The notes beneath the pieces were generated by a model. That model was not told the origin of the DNA. It was given only the letters and a program-made list of their open reading frames with translations, and did not search any database. Below, one piece after another: positions 57,093-64,000 of a DNA stretch of 64,000 nucleotides. The stretch's first letter is position 1. Every line of letters begins with the position of its first letter. The stretch comes from Puccinellia tenuiflora (taxonomy: Eukaryota; Streptophyta; Magnoliopsida; Poales; Poaceae). The stretch lies in assembly GCA_012064385.1 (NCBI GenBank), contig QRDG01000060.1, positions 1,410,814 through 1,474,813 of the forward strand, given 5' to 3'. The position numbers and the translations under genes are program-made.

Positions 57093-57681
57093 CACTAGTA
57101 GAAAAAGGCCCTTTCGGCCGGAGCCCCATAAGCCATTAGTCCCGGTTCGGCCAAAAACCGGGATCAATGCCCGGCATTGGTTCCGGTTCGAGCTGCCAGG
57201 GCTCCGTGAGCCATTGGTCCCGGTTCGCATGGGGCATTAGTCCCAGTTCAAGCTATGAACCGGGACTAAAGCTCCTGTGCCGGACACGTAGCGCGCCGCA
57301 GAGCATTAGTCCCGGTTCATAGCACGAACTGGGACTAATACTCCTCCTCTGCCTATATATACCGCACCAAGCCAGCTTTTCTCCTCTCTTTTTTTCCTGT
57401 TAGGAGGTGTGAGAGGTGGGTGCTAATTTGTTTTCCTTTGCTATGCACTAGAGGTGTTCGATGAAATACCCGAGTCACACTTAAGTTCACACAAAATGAT
57501 ATGAGGTGCCCGAGCCACACTTAAGCTTTCTCCTCTCTCTTTCCTCCGATCGATCGAGGTTAGCAACCTTGTCCTTTTCATCTGTAATTGATACAAATAT
57601 TGCATGTGTCGATGTACGGTGGTCATTTCACTATTCAAGATGTTATTCTAATGGTATTTGATAAACTTAATTATATGATAT
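57093..57681 (+). mobile_element. CACTA transposon end
   Basis: CACTAGTAGAAAAAGG is a typical CACTA terminus. It is followed by at least six subterminal copies of (A/G)GTCCCGGTTC or the mirror AACCGGGACTAA between 57130 and 57340, the presumed transposase-binding repeats. The element is cut at 57681 by a gypsy LTR, and its other end is not visible. Confidence 0.85.
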
Positions 57682-58592
57682 TGATACGTTGCAAACGTAT
57701 CTACTTTTCCAAACACTTTGCTACTGTTTTGCCTCTGATTTTTAATGACCTTTTTGGAAATAACCCGAACTGACGCTGTTTTCAGCAGAATTGCATTTGG
57801 TGTCTTTTTTGTGTGCAGGGTTTAAAAGTTCGCGGAAAATTCCAAAAAATCAGAAAAGGGGTTTTTGAGAGAAAATAGCCACGGAGCCAGAAGACCACGA
57901 GGGAGGGGCCACCCCAGGAGCAGGGGCGGGTCCCACCCACGGGTGGGGCCCAGGCCGCGGCCGGGGGCCGCCCCTGCCCCTGGGACATCGCCTCTCGGCC
58001 CCCCTTCGCATATAAGACCCCTCTGACCTAAAAACGACGAATCCCCGATCACTTTTTCCAGAAACCTTACGGAGCTCCGCCGCCATCCCGAAACCTAAAT
58101 TCGGGGTCCAGGATCACCGTTCCGGCACCCTGTCGGAGTGGAGATCGTCGCCATCGTCACCGCCAACGCCTCTCCATCAACCATTCATGACACCTCCATC
58201 CAGGTGTGACTAGTTCCCTGCTGTAGGCAAGGGGATGGAACGGATTGAATAAGATTGCTCATGTAATTCGATGCCAAATTGTTAGGGCATGATGCCTAGT
58301 ATCCTCTATTTGTGTTAATCATCGTTGGTACAATTAGTTATGCTTAATGCTTGTCACTTTGGGCCCAGGTGCCATGATTTTAGATCTGAACACTTTATGT
58401 TTTCATGAATATAATTGATGTTTTGGGTCTTATCTACTAATTGTATGCACTTGTTGTTAACCGGAACCGGAGACCCCGAGTGACAGAAACGGGGACATCG
58501 AGGGGAATGGTTGGTAACTCGAGGGTTACATGTATTCATTGTGTGTTAATGCTTTGCTCCGGTGTTCTATTAAAAGGAACACCTTAATTGCC
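57682..58592 (+). mobile_element. Gypsy LTR, cut by assembly N
   Basis: Starts TGATACGTTGCAAACGTATC, and matches 44970-45775 closely. It stops exactly at the ambiguous base 58593, where the copy at 45775 continues. The part missing here corresponds to about 480 bp of LTR end. Confidence 0.85.
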
Positions 58593-58593
58593 A
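58593..58593. other. Ambiguous base, probable assembly junction
   Basis: A single N separates two unrelated LTRs, each broken at this base. The adjacency on either side should not be trusted. Confidence 0.85.
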
Positions 58594-58934
58594 NGCTAGG
58601 GTTTATTTTTCCCACAAAATAATTTTGTGACTTAGCAATTTCAAACAACAATTTAATTGCTTGTCCAAAATAAAATTAGTTTTATTATTTTGGTTTTAAA
58701 TTAAAAGGAGTTGTCACATGTGATAATGACATAAAATAATAACTCATTTTATTTATTTTCAATTTGTAAAACCACAAATGCAACAAAACTTATGATGATG
58801 TCATGATTATGCAACAATTAAATTAACAAGCAATAAAATTAAAAGGGGATTACTTTTGGGATGTTACAACTCGCCACCCCTCGAAGGAATCGCGCCCCGA
58901 GATTCCATGAAAGAAGGGAAAAAGGTCGAGATAC

Positions 58935-59115
58935 TTGGATCGAAGATGATCTTCGTGTCCAAGATCATAAGATTGTTGCAATAGAAAGGTTGTTTGGAGG
59001 TAGGAGATGTGCCTGGTTCAAGGTCGATGAAAAGTTCAACATCTCTGTCAGGTGGCATACCTGAAAGCTCCTCCGGAAAAACATAACGAAGTTACAGACC
59101 ACTCGAACAACTTGA
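58935..59115 (-). pseudogene. Gypsy pol remnant (RT N terminus)
   Basis: The minus strand reads YVFPEELSGMPPDRDVEL, FIDLEPGTSPTSKQPF, the conserved start of Ty3/gypsy reverse transcriptase (FPEELPGxPPxR, IDLxPGTxP). The frame then jumps to unrelated downstream sequence, marking the deletion junction at about 58950. Confidence 0.7.
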
Positions 59116-59545
59116 ATGGCTTGGAGTGGGTCGACAATTTGAGTAGAGAGATGGACATAAGGGAAAAAAGTTGACCATGCACCGATTCAAAAGGAACACG
59201 AATTAGCATAAAATTAATAAGTGTGTGATGGAGAGTGGAATTGTACATGCAAGAAAGGTTTAACACAAAGGCGAAGTGACCGAAGGAACATTTCTTTTCA
59301 CCATAAGAATAGGTCCAACCTAAGGTACTACGGAAAACCCCGAACACGTGAAACCCTAATTTTGAAAATATTAGGAAAGGAGAGAAAAACTCGTTTCACT
59401 TCCTTACCGGAAAAGAGGGAGGGTGGTTGGGGAAAGAAGTAAAGAGAACAGAGTTCCTACTCTTGCGTATAGTTTTTCCTGAATAGTAAAATAAATTCTA
59501 GACTCAACTACAACCAGTAGAAAAAGGCTCCTAAAGGCGGTCCAT

Positions 59546-59557
59546 GCTCTGATACCA
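59546..59557 (-). other. Primer-binding site (tRNA-iMet type)
   Basis: The minus strand reads TGGTATCAGAGC three bases inside the LTR that begins at 59561, the same primer type as at 1458. Confidence 0.8.
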
Positions 59558-59560
59558 ATT

Positions 59561-62500
59561 TGTAAGCCCCACTTAGCGGAAATAAACATGTTCGCCAAGT
59601 AGAACCACAATTGGATTACATCACATGCACAAGTACGACACAAAAAGATAAATAAACATAGTTCGAAATACTTTTATTACATCACAGGGGATCATACGTC
59701 CCGAATACAGCGGAAGCAATCACTCGTCTGAGTACTAGACTACATCAAAGGCCAAAGGCCAGAAAATAAAAGAGGGGACCCGCCCACGGTGGTCTCAGGC
59801 TACCGCCTAGGATCTCGATCTACTCGTCGTAGTCAGCGTCGAACTCTACGTAGTAGCCTCCGTCTGGATCGTCGAACTCCGCTGTCGCTCCTGCATCGGT
59901 GAAAACACGGGCACCGGACACCCGATGGTATGAGTACGGGGGTACTTAGCAAGTCTTACGCACAAGAGGAAAAGAAGGTACGATGAACATGCATTGGGGT
60001 TGAAAAGGGGCTGTATGTGGACTTGCAGCAACAGCACCTACCAACTACAGAAGACACGCTACAACTTGCGTCTAATTAGAAAGAGGAAAGAGAGCGCTTG
60101 CGCTACTGGGCTAAGATACTCACCAAGCAATACCCGTCCTGAGACAACTCCATCATATCATATACCCACGAGGAAGAAGTCCGGACACTCACACGTTGAT
60201 CAATTTTTAGCAGGTTTATTATTCGAATATGGCTATTTACTAGTCAATTTGGCTATTTAAGATATACGGTGATGTCTATGATCTTTTTAGCCAGCACATT
60301 ACCCAAGTCGTCCATAACCGCGGACACGGCTTTTCGAAAAGATTTAACCCTGCAGGGGTGCCCAATTGTAACCATACACGTTCAATCAACCACATGCCAC
60401 AGAGGCATTTAGGTATCTCAACATGACCTTCCCCATCACTACTACATTGGATAGAGAGCCACCTATCTGAGACTGATCCACGTGGGGAGCCCGGCCGAAA
60501 CTCCTTTGCGGGCCCAAACGTTGCAAGAATGGCTTCGGGAGGATAACACTCATACGATTGCTCCTCCGTCCACATGCGGTAAACGCCCAGTCCGCGAACC
60601 TATATGCGGTTCAAAACATCTTTTCTTGTGTACATGCTCCAAATGGTAAACGCCCGAACTAATTTGTGGCTCCCTAACCAATATAGCAGATCCGGTACTG
60701 AGTTGCGGGGGGTTCCATAAGTCTTCCCACGTGTGGGTAGGGCGCTCATTCTTGGATAAGCGGAAAAGAACGGTTTTTCCTAGGCGACACTAGCAGAACA
60801 AAACACCATAATTGGCCTTCCGCCGGTGCCTTATCATTAAAATAATAACAGTGATTCCCACATAGCAAGTCTTCAATTATTTAAGATATACCAGCTAAAC
60901 ATGTGATAGACCACAACCAACTCCTAAGCATGCTAGCAGATAGTAACTGGAAAACAAGCATAGGATATAGGTAGACATATCAGGAGTAACTGGACTTCTA
61001 TCAGGCTATGCAATTCTAATAGGAATCGTAAGACACAACAAAATGGATGTCCTAAAGCATGCAAGACAGGCATAGGCATCACATGAGAAAGTTGGGGAGG
61101 GGATGCTTGCCTTGTTGCTCAGTAGCCTGGTACTGGGCTAGATCCTCGGAGGTGTCGGGGTACTCAGCAACGTCGTCGTCTACGGATAACCCCAAACATA
61201 ACAAAAGGCAAATCAATGCATTCAAACAAGTATGATGGCATGCTCAAATTAAATATGCAGCAAACTGAGTGCTAAACATTTTATTAGGAAAGTTAAAATT
61301 AGGGTTTAGCAATTTAATAAACAATTAAGGCAATTAGGGCATTTTATTAATTCAATTAATTGAATTTCCAAAGAACCTGAAAGTTAATTTATTTAATTCA
61401 TGCATGCAAATTTAGATTCAAACAGATTGCACTTTTAGCTTTAATTTGATATAAAATTCATAATATTTGAAGGTGTGGTTCAAAAGTTATGGATTTTATA
61501 AGTTTTAATAATTTGCAAAAGATTTGTTTATTTAAAACATTTAAAATAATTCAAAAATTAAAAAAAATCATATTCTGGTAGATTTTGTTTTTTTCTGATT
61601 TGAAAACATAAGTTAATTGTAATTTTTGACAAAAGGTTCAGGGGTTATTTAATATTTGCCAAAACAAGACGGAAAAACTAGAGCAGGGGCCTAGTTGTAA
61701 AAGATTTTAAAAAACTGGGGGTTTTCTGTAAAAACTTTCTGGATCTGGGATTTGGAGTTGCACCGGAGACAGGCCTGCTCACAGAGGCTGACATGTGGGA
61801 CCAGGGGGCCCACATGTCAGTCCCAGGGAGCAAAGGGAAAAAAAGTGGCTTAATTGCCGAAACCGGGAGTCGAACCCGTGACGGATGGGAGGTGCAGGGA
61901 ACAGAGGCCACTGGGCTGTTGTTGTGTTGTTGTCATGGTTTAGTTAGCGAACAAGTAGAACAGAAGGCTCGCTGTTAACTTAACTTTGACAAACAAGGTT
62001 CAGACTTGGCGGTAGAGGCAACGACGTCGACGTGATTGCGGTGGCCGACGGTGACCAAGAAACGGCGGCGCTGCTTCTACGTACGGGGTCATGCGTGTGT
62101 GCAAGTGCTGGAGGTGCAGAGGAGCTTGGGCCAGGTGCAGGGGTGCAGCCCGTGCTCGTGCACATGCTCGACGGCCATGGCGTTGTCCTCAGCGTCCTAC
62201 GGTGACCGATCGCTCGATGGAGTCGTCCAGAGCAAGGGGAGAGGAAGAGAGGGGGCCAGATCGGCGGCGAGGCTCACCGAGGGGCGTCGAAGGAGGAAGA
62301 GGCCGACGACGGCGACCGGCGTCGGGGAAGAAGGGGAGGTAGACGATGTCGGCGTAGGGGAAGCAGACATGGACGTCCGCGAGCAGCTCCGGTCCGGCTC
62401 CAGCGCGTAGGCGACGTCGTCATGGTTGATCTCCTCCTCTGGTAGCCTGGCGCAGGCTCCATGGCGGTGACGGCGTCAATCTCCTCCGGCTTGGTTGCTT

Positions 62501-63161
62501 GGGTTGTGGCTCGGGGAGGAGAAAGAGAAACGGAGGAAGGAGGAAGAAGAGTGGCCGCGGCTGGAGGAAGGGCTAGGGTTTTTGGGGAGGAGAGGCTCTG
62601 GCTGGTGCTGCTTTATAGGAGGGGAGCGGGGCAGGTGAGGAGCGGGACAGGTGGAGACGGTGGCGACGGAAGAGTGGCGTCGGAGCGATGGCGCTTAAAG
62701 GGGCGATGGCGACGTCGTACGGAGGAAGGGGAAGAAGGCCGAAGCGGTACTGGGCCAAGTTGGGCCGGTTTCGGGAGGAAGGAAAAGGAGAGGAAGATGG
62801 GCTTCGGCCTGGTTTTCCTCTTTTGCTTTTATTCTTTTTCCAGAGAATTAAAGAGAAGAAGAAAAGAGAGGGAAAAATAAAATAAGGCTAGGGTTTATTT
62901 TTCCCACAAAATAATTTTGTGACTTAGCAATTTCAAACAACAATTTAATTGCTTGTCCAAAATAAAATTAGTTTTATTATTTTGGTTTTCAAATTAAAAG
63001 GAGTTGTTACATGTGATAATGACATAAAATAATAACTCATTTTATTTATTTTGAATTTGTAAAACCACAAATGCAACAAAACTTATGATGATGTCATGAT
63101 TATGCAACAATTAAATTAACAAGCAATAAAATTAAAAGGGGATTACTTTTGGGATGTTACA
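59561..63161 (-). mobile_element. 5' LTR, 3.6 kb
   Basis: Plus-strand ends are TGTAAGCCCC and GGATGTTACA (TGTAA...TTACA tips). A minus-strand TATA-type CTATAAAG lies at about 62611-62619, with AAAAACCCTAGCCCTTCC just downstream as a likely transcript start. Open frames at 62036-62885 are LTR sequence. A stretch near 60296-60360 is shared with the LTR at 565-650. Confidence 0.85.
62611..62619 (-). promoter_or_regulatory. Probable LTR TATA box
   Basis: The minus strand reads CCTATAAAGCAGC, followed about 30 bases later by pyrimidine/CCCTAG-rich sequence typical of the start of grass retrotransposon transcripts. It would drive transcription leftward through the PBS. Confidence 0.5.
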
Positions 63162-64000
63162 GATAGCCCAAAATCATGATGAATGGAGCGATCCTGAGCT
63201 GAAGATGTGAAGAATTTACCTCCAATTGAAACTTTATGTGATCCTACCACTCACCTACCTATGGTAGAGGTACATTCTCTTTATGATTTTACTGTCAATG
63301 ATATTCCCTATAGCAAGCCTCCTAGTCAGTGTTTGGATGAATTTGATAACTTTATTGTTAAACAAACTCATTTTAATATGCAAATTCAAGAACAATTAAA
63401 TGATAACACTCTAGTTATTAAAAATTTGTATTCTGTCTTGGAGAAAACTGCTAATGATGTTAAAGGTCTTGTTAAGCATTTTCACATGGTTCAAACTCAA
63501 CTTGAACAAATAACTAAAGTACAAAAAGACTTGCTTGCTGGTATTCCTATACAAAGTAATAAACAATCTTATGGTGTTTCAACTAGAGGTGGTATCACTA
63601 CTCAAGACCCTTTATATCCTGAAGGACATCCTAAAAGAATTGAACAAGAATCTCAATTGGCTGAAAATAATATTACTAGCTCCCCTAAAAGGAAAAAGAA
63701 AAAGAAGAAACATAAATAATTAGGAGAAACTAGTAATATGGAACTTGATAAAGAGCCAGTAGTCAATAATCCTAATGATGTTTCTATCTCTGATGCTGAA
63801 ACTGAAAGTGGTAATGAGCATGAGGATGACATCAATAAATCTGAAGAACAGGAGGAGGAGACTGCACCTCCTGTTGCTAAAAAGCATGGTAGGGAAAGAG
63901 AGCCATGGGTGCAAAAGCCCATGCCTTTTCCATCAAAATCTCATAAAACCAAAGAGGAGGAACACAATAATAAATTCTGTGAATGGATGAAGCCTCTCTT
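63162..64000 (+). pseudogene. Athila-type gypsy gag/pol N-terminal part
   Basis: The frame 63207-63719 has ETLCDPTTHLPMVEVHSLYD, SQCLDEFDNFIVKQTHFN, a helical segment ending QLEQITKVQKDLLAGI, and STRGGITTQDPLYPEGHPKR, characteristic of Athila-lineage gag near its protease junction. A TAA stands at 63717-63719. The next codons continue in frame with acidic sequence (SGNEHEDDINKSEEQEEE) and WVQKPMPFPSKSH up to the window edge. The 3.6-kb-LTR element interrupts it on the left at 63161. The stop after the Lys run may be a real end or a lesion. Confidence 0.7.

Larger units (their letters stand above)
58594..63161 (-). mobile_element. Ty3/gypsy element with 3.6-kb LTR, internally deleted
   Basis: The 3' LTR fragment 58594-58868 matches the last 276 bp of the right-hand LTR (59561-63161). 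A purine-rich tract (GAGGGGTGGCGAG on the minus strand) adjoins the left LTR, and a PBS (TGGTATCAGAGC, minus, 59557-59546) adjoins the right LTR. Only 692 bp lie between, containing an RT N-terminal remnant. The right end abuts Athila-type gag sequence. Confidence 0.85.

Noticed and set aside
61859..61888. tRNA-like T-arm (ACCGGGAGTCGAACCCGTG on plus)
   Set aside because: It resembles the 3' part of a tRNA on the minus strand, but no acceptor stem, D-arm or anticodon arm could be placed, and it lies inside an LTR.
62461..62880. 139-codon plus-strand frame, glycine/arginine-rich
   Set aside because: It is LTR sequence antisense to the element's promoter and transcript start; base composition alone explains the open frame.

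Overview
The window is a gene-poor, transposon-dense stretch of a large grass nuclear genome, most likely a Triticeae species (wheat, barley, Aegilops or rye group). The basis is the repeat content: LTRs opening with TGATACGTCTCC or TGATACGTTGC, Athila-type gag, CACTA and Helitron termini, Tourist and Stowaway MITEs, together with plant-type split genes. The species assignment is inference; no database was searched.

Only two genes look intact: an intronless organellar tyrosyl-tRNA synthetase (7079-8608, +) and a five-exon PPPDE/DeSI-type deSUMOylating isopeptidase gene (10561-12713, +) whose C-terminal tail carries three imperfect repeats. An F-box gene (55380-56607, +) is broken by the lack of an in-frame ATG, an internal stop and a frameshift. 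A SKP1-like fragment (25700-25950) and a short unassigned reading frame (43940-44293, -) are probably relics.

Layout. 1-2352: gypsy LTR pieces with a PBS. 2356-5447: two related PIF/Harbinger-type elements lying tail to tail, each with its own 3-bp TWA target duplication and a different cargo reading frame. 5451-13094: the gene island. 13095-19330: a 6.2-kb non-autonomous Helitron with exon-like fragments, an internal duplication and an older bypassed terminator. 19331-25085: a ~650-bp satellite holding telomere-like motifs, split by a 4.0-kb minus-strand Helitron that itself contains a second Helitron end and a Tourist MITE. 28005-28303: a CACTA end. 28304-35602: a decayed Ty1/copia element interrupted by two solo LTRs, with a third solo LTR (35605-38139) next to its 3' LTR. 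38537-41160: a minus-strand copia relative. 41438-43560: two local tandem arrays. 44937-47166: a gypsy LTR beside a minus-strand LINE. 47167-53918: a pol-less gypsy element with sense gag and a large antisense reading frame. 55380-57092: the F-box relic. 57093-64000: a CACTA end, gypsy LTRs, an assembly N at 58593, an internally deleted gypsy element with 3.6-kb LTRs, and the start of an Athila-type gag.

Nothing here forms a prokaryote-like operon or defence system. The most notable structures are the paired Harbinger elements with cargo, the Helitron that shows successive 3' terminators, the Helitron-split satellite with a recoverable empty site, the antisense reading frame of the pol-less gypsy element, and the repeat-bearing tail of the isopeptidase.
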